In this document: positions 20,840 to 42,085 of the stretch, piece by piece | Numbering within the stretch: position 1 is the first letter of the stretch | Layout of the letters: every line of letters starts with the position of its first letter | Assembly: GCA_032164245.1 (NCBI GenBank) | Contig: JAVMKO010000010.1 | Location: 32,686,189 to 32,750,188, forward strand | DNA length: 64,000 bases | Reading direction: 5' to 3' | DNA from: Sternotherus odoratus | Lineage: Eukaryota > Chordata > Testudines > Kinosternidae | Made by a program: the position numbers and the translations under genes | The notes under the pieces: generated by a model | The model's input: only the letters and a program-made list of their open reading frames with translations | What the model was told of the DNA's origin: nothing | The model's database searches: none

Positions 20840-23800
20840 AGAGAATTTTTGTTTATTGTTATTCTCCAGAATGACACTGATTTATCAGGGACAGACATGG
20901 AATGACTCAAGGAAACAGCAGTTTTCTGAATAGTCACAAATGGTCCAAATATCTAATTAAACCAACCATCCAATTTGTTTAAAAAAAAACAAAAAAAAAA
21001 CCCTGACTGTTGATACATTGAAAGCATAATATGGCAGCATCACTACCCTGAACCATACACTGGTCATAGAGGTTCTTCCCTTCTCCACCGTCCAGTTGAG
21101 CTCTGACTAGAACCTGTCATGCCAGAGCATTCTCTGCGGTTTGTTACAGAAGCGAAACCCATCATGATTCAGTGCAAATGTCCCACAGAACCTTCTCTTC
21201 CCTTCTCAGAAAGCACATTATTAGATCCCAGACCACTTTGCCTTAGGACTATTTATGTCACAGACTAGACCACATGCACAACCACCATTTGCCTTCACCA
21301 GTAAATTAAAAGTTATGTGTGATGTTCCAACTAGAGACAGGACTGAGATGGAGTCACACCTCCAGGAGTTTTTTGAGAGATGCTAGGTTGGATTTGAATC
21401 CACAGATCTACCCCACCCCTCTAATTCTGGATCTGGGCTGAATCCAGAGTAAAGGGTCCTTTTATTCTCCAGGATCTTGTTTGGCTTGGTGTAATCCAAA
21501 AATGATGGAATTCTCCAGAGAGGAGATTGAAGGCTGAAATCCAGCAACCTTCACCTGACTCAGATCCAAGCACCAATTCAGCCCATCTCTAGTTTGAACA
21601 CCGTGCCAGATTCTTACCCAGCTCCCAAAGAGCTGTTGCTTTGGATTTGAAGAGATTTGTTCTCATGCCGTTATAGAGCCCCTTGTCCCTTTTCCCAATC
21701 GATGCCTGGCACTTTAGTCCCAGGCTGTGAGGTTTATTTTTTTATCTTTGTGTTACAAAAGGTGGGCCTGAGTCAATTCCATAACTGGGATGGCATAACC
21801 ATGGTGCTTTAGTGTAGTTAATCTTCGAATACCTGCTTCAGTACAGCAGCACATCCTTAATTCTGACCAGCTGAAACTCTAAACTAGTTTAGCAAATTCT
21901 TTCCAGACAGAATTAGGAATAAAGCTCCATTATATTATAGCTATTTCTTCACTCTGCTAAAATGGAGCTTTATTCCTCTTGTGAGTGTCTCAGTTCAGTG
22001 AAATACTTTTACCTTTTATATATGCAGATCTGTGCACTTAAGGGTGTTGGCTTCTGAAAGTTGTTTCCAGGGCACGAGGATAAAGAGGACCAGAAATATT
22101 AATGAGAACACCTCGCCCTTTAAAGAATTTGTGCAGTTTGCTGAAGTAGGTTTTCAAGTCCTCAGAAAATTATTCTATTTACTCTATCAAGGATTCCATT
22201 TATTGTTGTGTTTTAATATGACTTTGAGGTCAGCAAGAAATTTGCTGCTGGGAGAGGGAAAAATAAGAAAAGGGGGAAAGGAATAGAGCTGTGAGAAGAT
22301 AAGAGCAGAGCACCAGGCATCAGTGACCTTTCAAAGCACCAATATTGCAGTCTAATCCATGCAGGATTAACCAGTTTTTATTAGATCTACACAACAGGCG
22401 AGTGGATTACCCCCGGTAGCCAATGAGCAGATAGTGGAGATTAGTTGAGGGACGAGTGTTGGAGAGCAAAGAGTGAAATATTTTCTATATATTACAGTCT
22501 TTAAAGCTATGATAGGTCTCTGGAAAGACCTATGTTAAATACTAGGGGCTTTATACTAGAGTTAAAATCTTAGCATACATAACATAGTTCATAATAAGGT
22601 TGGACACAATGCACGCATGAAGCATAGACAAATGGACGGTGCACACAGATTCTAATGTTTTGTTTTTCATTTAGTATATACAGTTGGAAAGAACATTGTG
22701 TGATTTCCTTAACAATATTATATTTTTAATAGGCATGAAACACTCCCAGTTGTGTGGTCAAGGAATCTAAATGCCACTGTTTGCAAGATAACAAAATGCC
22801 TGTGTCTCTCGGAATGGAAGTTGGGCCCGTGATTCATCACTATGGCTTAAGGATTTTGTCACAGTAAAATTATGCGTAATTCACAGCACAATCACAGTAA
22901 AAACAGATCATGTGACACTATGGTCCTAGCAACTTTGTGAACCCTGCTGCTGTTTGCTTTGATATAGTCCTCTTTGAAACAGGTCTAGATCAAAGGTAAC
23001 GGACTGTTAATCCATGACAGCAAGGTCCATATAAGGTCCACGTGTAGAACGCAAAACTCAAGACAATGAGGAATCTTCAAACAAAAAGATAAAGAATGGG
23101 GGTTGCAGGTTTATATCGAATTTAACTGTGTGAATACTTTATGGCCAATGAGCTGTTGCTGTTTTGAAGCAACACCTCCTCACCCTACCTGCCAGCCAAA
23201 ATGCTACATTGGCATCCGATTTGCCATTGGAAATGCTGACTCCACTAATGCACATATCATCAGTGGACCAGAGCAGATTGTAATATCATGCTGGTGAGAA
23301 TCTGATGTAAATCCTTTGATTTCACTGGAGTTACTCCAGTGTTAGAGCAGTATCTAAACTCTTGGCACCACTCGGCTAGCAGTCACGGGTTAAGTACAAA
23401 CAATAATTAAATCAAGGTACCATGTTCTGCATAGCTTCTGTCATCGGTGGCAGCCATGCTGATCCATACAGTGTCATTTTACTGAGGATCAGTCATATTC
23501 ATAGATTTTGGGGATGTAATAGAGAGGAGGGTTGGCTAAAGCGGTATGTTTGTGATACTGCTTGTTTTAATAGGTTTTCTTACTACAAATACAGAAAGTG
23601 AAACAGTCACTGTTAATTTGTACATTCTCAACCAGAAGACTAACAGACCACAAGGTTTGGTAGAATACATTTTAGACTAGCTATAATTAATTGCACAATA
23701 TTTAAAATCTGATTAAGTATATAATAGGCTTAGTGAAGGCTTCCCTTCCTCCATAAGATATATACATTTTTTATCATACCTTTATTTCACAGCCTTGCCA

Positions 23801-25501
23801 AAAGACAACTGGCTACTGCAGAATTATTTAAGTTGCATCCTTAAAAAGGAAACTTCTTTATTCTTGGTTGGCTTTGCTGGAAAAAATCATTCATATTGGC
23901 ATAATTCTTGCATATATATTTCATTTACAGACATTATTAGACAGCTAAGAGATGGGGTTTTGATGGCCTCAAAAGCAGAGCAACTAGAAAACTAATGAGC
24001 TGTGGAATGTTTGAGTTACTAAATTACAGGACCACCATTTGCCTGCTTCATGTTTAAGACTCTGGGGAGCATTAATCAGGAAAGAAAGGATATACTTGAT
24101 CAAAGGGGCCTGATTAAGTTAAATGTGAACTAATTTCTGATTATGGTTTGAGGAAAATCTGGCCTCCTTACTTAAAGTGCTTTCAAAGTCTAAAATGTCT
24201 CTCTCTCTAAAAATAAGCATATTTCACTCTTATTCCTTACCAGTAACATCCATTGCTTCTATGGCCTTGCTTAAAATATTTTTCTTTTCACCGCCAGGGC
24301 TGTAAATTCCACCCTGTTGTTGTTTTCTTCCGCATGTTATATCAGCAAATGTGGCAGTGCAAGTTTAGTTGACCACTGCACTGACAACGTGCAAGGCATC
24401 TGAATCCAACTCATTCTCCCTAGCTGCATGGGGTTTTCAGGGCCAACAGGAGTAAACACTTCTTGGATATTAAAGTTGGGATTTGCAAGCAAGCCTGATC
24501 CCACTGAATTTCAAGGGAAGTTAGGCTCTTCACTCCCTTAGGTTCTGGTTTTCAAAAGAGCCTAAAACCAGCAGATGACTTAATAATTTGTAGGGCCAAA
24601 TCCTGGTCACACTACTTACATAAGCAATACCCTTGAAGCAATGTGTCTAGTAACAATATTTGGCGCTTACTATGCCAAAGAGTAGATCTGTTGAAAAACA
24701 TTACACCAATTTTACAATCACTTTTCCTACCTGAACACCTTAAAAATATAGGGCTTGGAGCGTGGAACTCAGACCAGAGCTTTTGGAATGTACCAAAGTT
24801 TCACACTAAAGGGAAGGTCCACTACAATTCAACAGGGCAAATTCCCAACACAGCCTTGGGGCCCTTGCTGTACAGTTACACACCAATACTGTCTTCCTCA
24901 CAATACATCGAAGAATAAATTATTACAACACTGTGTGTTAGGAGAACCTGTTGTCTCTGAACCTAGGAGGGAGGATATGGACTGGCTTCAGAGAATTTAA
25001 CTGCTAAATCATCTAGTAACATGCTATAATAAAAAGGAGAATTCCTGGGATTGGATGAACGGGTACCAGTCCTCGCTAGAAGCAGCCACTACTAACCACA
25101 CATTAGCAACTGGAAGCATTAGCCACTGGAACTCCCAAGTTGTCACGGATCTTCAGTTTTGCTCTTGACATTTTAGTGAGTTTGTTGGGGTTTTTTTTTT
25201 TGTTTGTTGCTGATGTTATAACATACACCTATCACCACAGTAATTTAAAAATCACCACCATACACTACTTCACGGGGGAACACAAGCACACAGTTACTCT
25301 GCACAGCACAAGTGTCCTGCAGGTCAACTCACAGCTTCTTCAAAATGAGAAAAGAGAATCAGAAAAAAACAAAAAATACCCTGTTCTAGAGTAGAGGGGA
25401 AAATCAAGTATCTTACACTTCTCTTGCTGAAATGCTTACACAGACCTGGCTCAGAGTATTCTCCCTCTCCCCTCCTGCCCCCTCAGGACAGAGTCTTCTG
25501 C
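20840..25501 (-). other. SCAMP5: Probable SCAMP5 3' untranslated region
   Basis: From the stop codon leftwards there is about 4.6 kb of single-copy-looking, mildly AT-rich sequence without a recognisable transposon or gene. It ends in a candidate poly(A) signal (AATAAA, 20857-20852) followed on the minus strand by a GT-rich stretch. A second good signal, AATAAAGG, lies near 23782-23787 and could give a shorter form. The length of the UTR is inferred, not seen. Confidence 0.5.
20852..20857 (-). terminator. SCAMP5: Candidate distal polyadenylation signal of SCAMP5
   Basis: AATAAA on the minus strand. Within 20-60 nt downstream comes a G/T-rich run (GTCGTTTGTTGC and GTGAGTTTTGTGTGGG), the usual composition of a cleavage downstream element. 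It is the last such signal before sequence typical of the intergenic gap. Confidence 0.45.
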
Positions 25502-34739
<9,238 letters not shown>

Positions 34740-34746
<7 letters not shown>

Positions 34747-34806
34747 GGTGTCTGTCCGTCTCTACTCCACAGTTAAGTTAGAGAATAGCTCGCACTTCTG
34801 CCAAAA
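34740..34806 (-). CDS. SCAMP5: SCAMP5 exon 2 (5'UTR plus start codon)
   Basis: A pyrimidine-rich acceptor ending TTCTTCCAG precedes 34806, and donor G|GTAAGG follows 34740. Only ATG GCA G is coding (34746-34740). An in-frame TAG upstream fixes the start. An alternative acceptor (GGCAG) a few bases inside the exon cannot be excluded, but would change only the untranslated part. Confidence 0.88.
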
Positions 34807-35869
34807 CTGGAAGAAATCAAGAGATAGTAACATCATTAAGGAAACAGACACCGAGAACAACAGGAAATAATGTCTCCTCTACATTCATTCAGTAAATTAA
34901 TGCTTTGATTAACAGAATTCAATGTCGTTTGCTGCACAACTAAAACAGAATCAAAACACAATGCCACCTCTGAGTTTAAGAAAACAATACATCTCTAATC
35001 CCCAAATAATTTTTTTCATTTGAATAAACAGTTTACTGTTGCAGACTTGGAACTATTAGCCTATAAATATTTACATGTAATAATTGGGCCACATCATTTG
35101 CAGCATATACGCTCAACTTCATCCTTTTCTCTTCGTTGTTTTTTTAAAAAAAACTTTTGAATATTTCCTTGTGTTCTGGAACCTATTCTGATATAGATTT
35201 TCATTTTCTTCCCATTTTAGTATGTCAGATCTTTAAACTATTCTCTGCTAACAGCTTGAAATGTGTACATAGTGGGCTTGAGATTCATCAGTATGTTCAG
35301 ATGCGCATGCTCTTCACAGCTTGCATGTGTGCATATTTATTTATTGGGTGTCTCTTCTAAATGAATACATAGCCTTGCTTCACAGGCAGCTTTGCATATG
35401 CACAGACTAATGCATTATCATAATACATACATCTCGTGCAATATAATGTGTTTGCCTAAAAAGCATGTTATTTTTTATATATTTGAATGATACAAAAGCA
35501 GGGGGAAAATCCAAAATATACAGATAATACCTTTGAAAACTGGGGATTTTTTTGGGTAAATGAAGGGATGTATGTATGGGGAGAGATATTTTATATATAT
35601 CTATAGATATATATATCCCTTCACCAGACCCACTAAAGTGACACTCCCTGCATTGATTGCAGCAGTGTCAATCTACCAGTAAGTGTAGACATGCCCTTAG
35701 TGTCATGCTCCAACTCAAGTGACCTACACCCACCTGTAGTCTAATCCAAGGAGAGACGATCAGGCTGGAGAACAGGACAGAGAGATATTCAAAACACTGA
35801 CCTGACTGCTCTCCAATCCATGGAAGGGAGTAGTTCAGTGAGGCACCAGGGAGCACATTGTTCAGTGTT

Positions 35870-36015
35870 TGCGAGATGCTGGGAATGGGTGATAGGTGAT
35901 GGCTTATTTGATGATTACCTGTTCTGTTCATTCCCTCGGGGGTATCTGGCATTGGCCACTGTCAGAAGACGGATACTGGGCTAAACGGATCTTTGGTGTG
36001 ACTCAGTGTGGTTTT
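35870..36015 (+). mobile_element. CR1-type LINE 3' end
   Basis: GGGAATGGGTGATAGGTGAT and GGATACTGGGCTAAACGGAT, followed by CTTTGGTGTGACTCAGTG, align by eye with the better copy at 27470-27722. It is more diverged. Confidence 0.65.
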
Positions 36016-39000
36016 TATTATAGCTCTCTGAGAACAACCAGATCAGCTCTTGTAGCTACGCAACAATCACAAGTTTGGGCTTCTATTTTCCTAGAGATGG
36101 GTAAGAACCGAATCCCAGACTGTGGTAGTTTAAAATCCTGTTCCAGGGCCATGCTGTGGCATAGGACATCACCAGAATAAGACAATGAGCAGTGGAAAGC
36201 AACACAAAGGTATAATCTACAACATATTTGCATTCAGAAATTAAAGTGCTTGGGAACATTTTTAATTTATAAAGTGCACCAAGTACAGATCAGTTCTGGG
36301 CACATGCAGAGTTTAAAAAACAATACACTGCAAAATAAATGAATAAATAATCTCAAATGCCTTAAACTAGGCCCTGAAGGTCAGCAGACTTGGGCTTGAT
36401 TAGAGCAACTGGGGGAGTAGGTGGGGAAGGAATGAGAATTCTAGAGACGAGGTCCATCCACTTAGAACACCATGTCCCCAGGCATTTAAAGGTATGGACT
36501 GATTGCACAAGGACCAGTAGTGACCTCAGATACTACTGCTGTGCACAGGGAAGGAGAGAGTCTCTCAGGAAATTAAGCTCCAGGGGTTTTTAGACTGATA
36601 GGGCTATGGGCACACATAGGGTATTAGAAATCAATATCAGAAACACCCATAAGGAAGAGCATTTGTCAGAACTCTGGTTTAATATATGCACCAAGCTCCC
36701 AGAGATCTAGCCCAATCCACTTTTCTAGGTTCCAAGGAACCTCTCAGGAGGTTGCCAAATAGGTCAGTAGCCACATTGAGCATGCATTTGCTGAAGTTGT
36801 AGAGCTCTGAACTAACTGCATCACTGCTCAAATGGTCTAGTTCCCACAACATCCTTATATGTACACTAAGAAGAAATGGGTGCGTACATACCCTTGAACA
36901 GAACCCTACATAAGTCTGCACATGAGCTCACAAGACAGATAAGTCATTGCTTCAAAACACCTTTTGGGATCCTCCCAGAGAGGAAAACTGGAACCACTCA
37001 AGAGTGGTACCATCCATCCAAGCATGGCTTTTAGGCAGCTAAACAAACCTCACAGATGATGTTACCAAAAGCTGCTGACAAATCTAAAAGAAGCAGGATA
37101 AACACCTGTCCTTTGTCCATCACTAGGCAGTTTGCTCACCAACTAGGCTACAGTAGTGTCAATTGCATGTCACACTACCCAAACCAAAAGCCAGATTGAA
37201 AGGGATCAAGGAAATCTAAGGGACTCCAGGTGATACCAAAACTGCATTAGCGAGATTCTAAATTGTAGCAGAGGCCTAACCACCACTCACTCGAGTTAAA
37301 CTGACACCTTGCCTTCTCACAGGGAGGCATTATTCTTAACAACAGACCTGGTACCTGTCTGATTTTACTAACCATGAGGGGCATATGTTCATCTTGCAGG
37401 TCTCTGTCTGAAGCTCTCCCAGTGTATCTCCTTGGTGAGCTTTAAAGTGATAGTGCTTATATACTATAAAAAACCCATACACAGATATGTACAAATAGCA
37501 CCTTATTAAGTCCCTGTACCAATGACAAGTTTGACCTAAATTTTGCAGTAAGGCAGCTTCAATAACATTTATAAAAAGTGAGATGTCATTGAATTAAGTA
37601 TGGAAATAAACAAGTCAGTACCACCGCTCCCGTATTATTTGGATAAGAAGTTCAATTGGATACCATCTCCATGTTTTCAATTTTTATCATGGTGTAGATT
37701 TTTGCATCTATGAGAAGAGAAGAAGAGGTAGATTGACAACATAAAAGAGTGGACGGGAATGGACTTCACGGAGACGCAAGTGCTGACACACAATCGTCAG
37801 AGGTGAAGACAATTGGTTGATTGCTCTCAATGATAGTGCCCCAGTGACCAATGTAGTTATGGGAGCGATGATGAGATTTTTGCATAGAAAACAGGGAAGA
37901 GCATCACAGAATGTGCCAGGGGAAAGTGAGGTCCTAATTGCTGGTATTTTTGGAACCCAGTAGGATGCAGAAGAAGGTCTTTCTGCCAAGATGAGAAGCT
38001 GAGGCCTCTGACTGCATGTGCCCAAACACAATACACACTGGGCCTGATTTTTAAAATAGCTGAGCACACATAGCTCCACTTGCAGATAATGGGAGTTGGC
38101 GCTGCTCAGCAATTCCAAAAGATCAGCTCCAAGGTTGAGCCCAAAACGTGCTCAAGTTAAGTGCCCAATCACTGATGCACAGAAAATTAGCAAACATTAC
38201 CAAAAGCCTAGCACACAAATCTGTAAAGCCCCTTTAGAGATCAAACCCAGTATGGGGTTTAAACGGACACAAAATCACCCAACGTAACCCTTCCGAAACC
38301 AGCCTATTGTCCCCCTCACCTGCACATCTAGTCTAGCTATTAAGATTATGCTCAGTCAGCTTACTGAATATTCCAGTCCCTCTGTTATTACTTGTGGTAG
38401 AAGTGCAAGTGCAGACCAGACAGGGTCACTTTTACCAAAGGGGACTTAGCTAGCCCAGTAAGAAAACCATTCACACAGACAAGGCCCATTAGGTTACCTA
38501 TGAGTGATGAAAAGTAAAACAAATACTGACACATATTTGGGACCAAATCCTAGCCCTACTGGAGCCATTGGACATTTTGCCATTGACTTTAATTGGACCA
38601 GCATTTGGCCTTCATAAAAAAGGTAATGGACATTTTCTCTTTATGCAGTGAAATTCCCACTACTGCCTGCAGATCAGTTGCACCTGGGCTCCACATTCCC
38701 AACATCAGAGTGTGGTTGTTCGGTATACTCAATGCTGCTATACATAGAAAAGCACTCTCTGAATCTATCCTTAACATTGATCTGACATGACTAACACCTT
38801 CAGCTCCCTAAAATGTGACACACTGGGTGGTAATAGGGTTTACACTAATTCACACTTTCCCCTTGATATAGAAACACGTGCAAGTGAGAAAAAGGACCAC
38901 AAAAATAAGCAGGTACAGTATCTTCTCTCACAACCCCGCCACTCATCTTCAGATGGGGACTGTGGTGGGGATTTCACTGGAATACTCAACTCCTCTCTCT

Positions 39001-39479
39001 TCTGAATAGGGAGGTCTGGGGTCAAAGTCACTAGGTTATTAACCACCTCCCACACGCAGTGGACACAGAATCCCAGTGTATTTCAACCCGGCAGTATTAA
39101 CTCATCCGCCTACCACTTTAGGAAGGAATTTTCTCTTGCATTGTAATTGGAGCTGGGATCAAGCACAAGACTTGCACCCGGTTAGCCAATCCCCCAGCAT
39201 GCTATGGCATTCAAATCTAGGGTTTTGGTTCAGTGCATTATAAAAATGGGGATCCTGAACAAAATTCAAATCCAAGTTCCAATTTCAAAACACCCCACAA
39301 TATCAGGGAAGTAGGTTTCCTCTGCTGGGCCCATCTTTCATTGCAATACACATGACAGTTACTCACCACATGTTAATAAACATGCCAATTGTGCATTCCA
39401 CTGATTATGTCATTGTGCAGAAGGCAATCAGACCTTTCAAAAACAAAAAAAAAATCCCTGCACACTCAGTGACAGAAAT

Positions 39480-40455
39480 ATTAGGTGGTGGAAGGCCCCT
39501 TTGCACAAGTTCACACACCCACAGGGGGGGCAGAAGGCCCCGTTGGATACACACACTTGCAAGCATGTTTTTGTTCATTTGCACACACATGCAAATGAAC
39601 AAAAGAGTTAGTGAAAAGACCACTTGCACACATGCACAAGAAGAGTGGTGGGGGGCCCCTTTGCATGCACAAAGAACGTGGGGGAGACCCTGTTGAATGC
39701 ACACACACACAAAGGGGAGATGGACAGCTCACTTACATAAACAGGAAGGGTGGGTGGCATATTGGCAGTCACATGCCAACACAGACTGGGGGCTGCATGG
39801 CCCCTTCTGGGTGCCTGCATGCACACAGGCTGAGGAGCTGCAAAGCCCATTCTGGGCAGGAGCATGCACACAGGTGGGTGGGGCAGGGGCCCCTCTAGGC
39901 ACGTGTGCAGTCGGGCTAGGGGGATCAGTGCCTCCTCTGGGCACGTGCAAACACTTGGGCAGGGGGAAGCACAAGACCCCAGCTGGGCATGCTAGAACAC
40001 TCTGGGGGGAAAGAGGGAGCCAAAGCCCCAAATGGGCACGCATGCACATTTGGGTGGAGGGGTGCCGGGCACACAGACACATTCAGACAGAGAGGTGCCA
40101 GGCCCTTTGGCACATGTGCACCTACGGGTGAGGAGGGCGCAAGGCCCTTCGGGATACAGGAATGCACCCACCACTGGGGAGGGGAGCACGCAAGACCATT
40201 TCTGGGCACAACATGCACCCACCAGTGGGAGAGGCATCACAAGGCCCCTTCTGGGCCCGGGCAAGCACCCACGAGTGGGGGGGGGCACAAGGTCCCTCTA
40301 GACGGGCGAGCACCCACGGGTGTCGGGGGGGGGGTGCATGGCCTCTTCTGGGCAAGAGCGAGCACCCACGGCTGGGGGGGAGGGGAGGAGTGCAAGGCCC
40401 CTCAGCCTGCGCGCGCACACGGGGGGTGGGGGGGGTGCAGGGCCCCTTGGCACGC
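39480..40455. repeat. Diverged minisatellite in SCAMP5 intron 1
   Basis: About 15-17 units of roughly 50-65 bp with core GCAAGGCCCCTTCTGGGCA plus GCATGCACCCAC and a G-run (GTGGGGAGGGG). Units drift from a CA-rich form on the left (with CACACACAC) to a G-rich form on the right. Long ORFs in several frames of both strands arise from the repeat and should not be called genes. Confidence 0.88.
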
Positions 40456-40568
40456 TCACACTAGCAGCGGGACAGGGGCAGCCCCCAGCCCGGCCGAGCC
40501 CCGCGGAGCTAGAGCCGCCAGGGCCCGGCTGCCGTCACTGCGAGGCTGACACGGCCCGCGGGACTCAC

Positions 40569-40710
40569 CTACCCGCAGCGCAGCGCGTCAGGCTCCGCAG
40601 CCCTTCCCCGTCCCCGGCAGGCGGCTCCAGTTCCGCGCCCCACAGCCCCCGCCTCCTGCCGCAGCGACCGCGGCTCCCGCCTGGCTCCGCCCCGGCCATG
40701 GGCGGTGCCC
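40569..40710 (-). other. SCAMP5: SCAMP5 exon 1 (non-coding, predicted)
   Basis: On the minus strand a strong donor AG|GTGAGT follows position 40569 inside a GC- and CpG-rich block, the expected place for the untranslated first exon. It would splice to the acceptor just right of 34806. The right-hand limit (transcription start) is not visible. I placed it near the TCTCGCGAGA element, so 40710 is a guess; the donor is much firmer. Confidence 0.6.
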
Positions 40711-40715
40711 GCAAC

Positions 40716-40725
40716 TCTCGCGAGA
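40716..40725. promoter_or_regulatory. TCTCGCGAGA promoter palindrome
   Basis: A perfect ten-base palindrome within CTCTCGCGAGAG. This element is known from many TATA-less, often divergent vertebrate promoters. It lies about 150 bp from the predicted SCAMP5 first donor. Confidence 0.6.
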
Positions 40726-40829
40726 GCCGGAGCTGCCTGGCGGCCGCTGTCCACGGTGCTTAGACCCGGGGGCGACGCGAGGTCCGAGCCCCACAGCCCG
40801 GGCCGGTTCCAGCGCGAGGGGGAGGGACA

Positions 40830-41170
40830 CACGGGGGGACCGGGCTCTGAGGGACGTGGGGTATCCCTAGGGAGGAGGAGACACCGGTCTGTGAGGGGGG
40901 TGGGGTGCCCCAGGCTCCATGGGGGCCGGAGGGACAAAGCTCTGAGGGGGGGCCCAGGCTCTTGGGGGAAGGGAGTACTGGGCTCTGAGGGGGGCAGGAT
41001 GGACCAGGGCATGAGGGGGTCAGGAGGGACCAGGGTCTGAGGGAGGTGATGTGCCACAGGCTCTATGGGGGCAGGAGGGACCAGGCTCTGAGGGGGGGGC
41101 AGGGTCTTGGGGGAAAGGGGTACTGGGCTCTGAGAAGGGCAGGAGGGCCAAGCTGTGAATGGAGCAAGGG
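40830..41170. repeat. G-rich imperfect tandem repeat upstream of SCAMP5
   Basis: Two higher-order copies about 146 bp apart (near 40914-41003 and 41060-41149) share GGGGAA plus TACTGGGCTCTGAG and ATGGGGGC plus GGAGGGAC. The 210-residue minus-strand ORF across it is repetitive Pro/Leu/Ser sequence and is not a gene. Confidence 0.75.
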
Positions 41171-41339
41171 GGAGCCTGTCCCTAAGGGGGGCAGGGAGCA
41201 CAGAAAAGCCTAGTGGTCTGGGGGTGGTGGGCTTTGAGATAGGCAGGGCAGGCTGGAAGCCCCAAAATTATACCACTAGAGGATTCTCCAGTATCTTTCA
41301 ATCTGTTCAGTTTATCAGAAAGAAGACTGAGAGATTACT

Positions 41340-42085
41340 TTATTATAAGACTAGCAAAAATACTTGGCGTTGCTCGGGTCCGTTGGAGTGGGGGAGGGGG
41401 GAGAGAGCTGAGCGAGTGCGGGATCCGTTGGAGGGGGGAGGGGGGAGAGAGCTGAGCGAGTGGGGGGGCATTAGAGGGGGGGAGGGGGGGGGGAGATTTT
41501 AAAAATTTTCGATTCTTACCTGGGGGGAGAGAGCTGAGCAAATGCGGGGGCCATTGGAGGGGGGAGAGAGCTGAGCGAGGGGGGGGGCATTAGAGGGGGG
41601 GGAGATTTAAAAAATTTTCGATTCTTACCTGGGGGGGGAGAGCTGAGCAAGTGCGGGGGCAGTTGGAGGGGGGAGAGAGCTGAGCGAGTGCAGGGTCCGT
41701 TGGAGGGGGAGGGAGCTGAGCGAGTGGGGGGGGGGCCGTTGGAGTGGGAGGGAGGGGGAGAGAGCTGAGCGAGTGGAGGGCCGTTGGAGGGGAGGGGCAG
41801 AGAGCTGAGCGAGGGTGGGGGCCATTGGAGGGGGGGTATTATTACATCATAACTATGTCACCGAGAACAGCAGCTGCCCAGCTGATGTGAATGGCTTTAA
41901 AGAATTTCACCCCTAGGGGGCATCAGAGGTTAGATTTGATTTTTTTTTGATTCTTACCCTGATTAGGACCCTAAAGCCTCTAACTGTACCAAATTTCAAG
42001 TCTCTAGCTCAAACGGTGTGGAAGGAGTAAGGGAACGTACATACATGCCCGCATACACCATTTGACTTTTATATATATATAGATA
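41340..42085. mobile_element. Unclassified interspersed element with an internal minisatellite
   Basis: It starts AGACTAGCAAAAATACTTGG then CGTTGCTCGGG, a phrase I associate with dispersed retroelement copies. It ends with CAAATTTCAAGTCTCTAGCT, CAAACGGTGTGGAAGGAG and a (TA)n/GATA tail. The interior is an array at about 41380-41840 of about ten units (core GAGAGAGCTGAGCGAGTG and CCGTTGGAGGGG). Class uncertain. Confidence 0.5.
41380..41840. repeat. Minisatellite, about 45-50-bp units
   Basis: Roughly ten units with core GAGAGAGCTGAGCGAGTG. Two units (about 41493-41525 and 41598-41632) carry the same AT-rich insert AAAATTTTCGATTCTTACCT, showing duplication of a larger block. Confidence 0.85.

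Larger units (their letters stand above)
34807..40568. other. SCAMP5 intron 1
   Basis: It contains a CR1/SINE 3' end (35870-36015), a TA-rich run (35593-35620), a palindromic short repeat (about 38540-38605) and the long minisatellite 39480-40455. Elsewhere (36020-38530 and 38610-39470) I recognise nothing. Confidence 0.5.
40450..40800 (-). promoter_or_regulatory. SCAMP5: SCAMP5 CpG-island promoter
   Basis: This block is dense in CpG and GC boxes (CCGCCC on the minus strand near 40705). It holds the predicted first exon and the palindrome TCTCGCGAGA at 40716-40725, a known vertebrate core-promoter element. Upstream (to the right) it passes into G-rich imperfect repeats, and downstream into the intron 1 minisatellite, so the island is squeezed between two repeat arrays. 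Confidence 0.7.

Noticed and set aside
39352..39871. Cys-rich ORFs resembling small secreted proteins
   Set aside because: The Cys/Val/His repeats come from CACACA and ATGCACAC units of the minisatellite.
39605..40763. ORFs up to 186 codons, Cys/His/Gly-rich on one strand and Pro-rich on the other
   Set aside because: They span the intron 1 minisatellite and the CpG island, with no splice logic, no start context and no family motif.
40569..41201. 210-codon Pro/Leu/Ser ORF on the minus strand
   Set aside because: It is built from G-rich tandem repeats upstream of SCAMP5 and overlaps its promoter.
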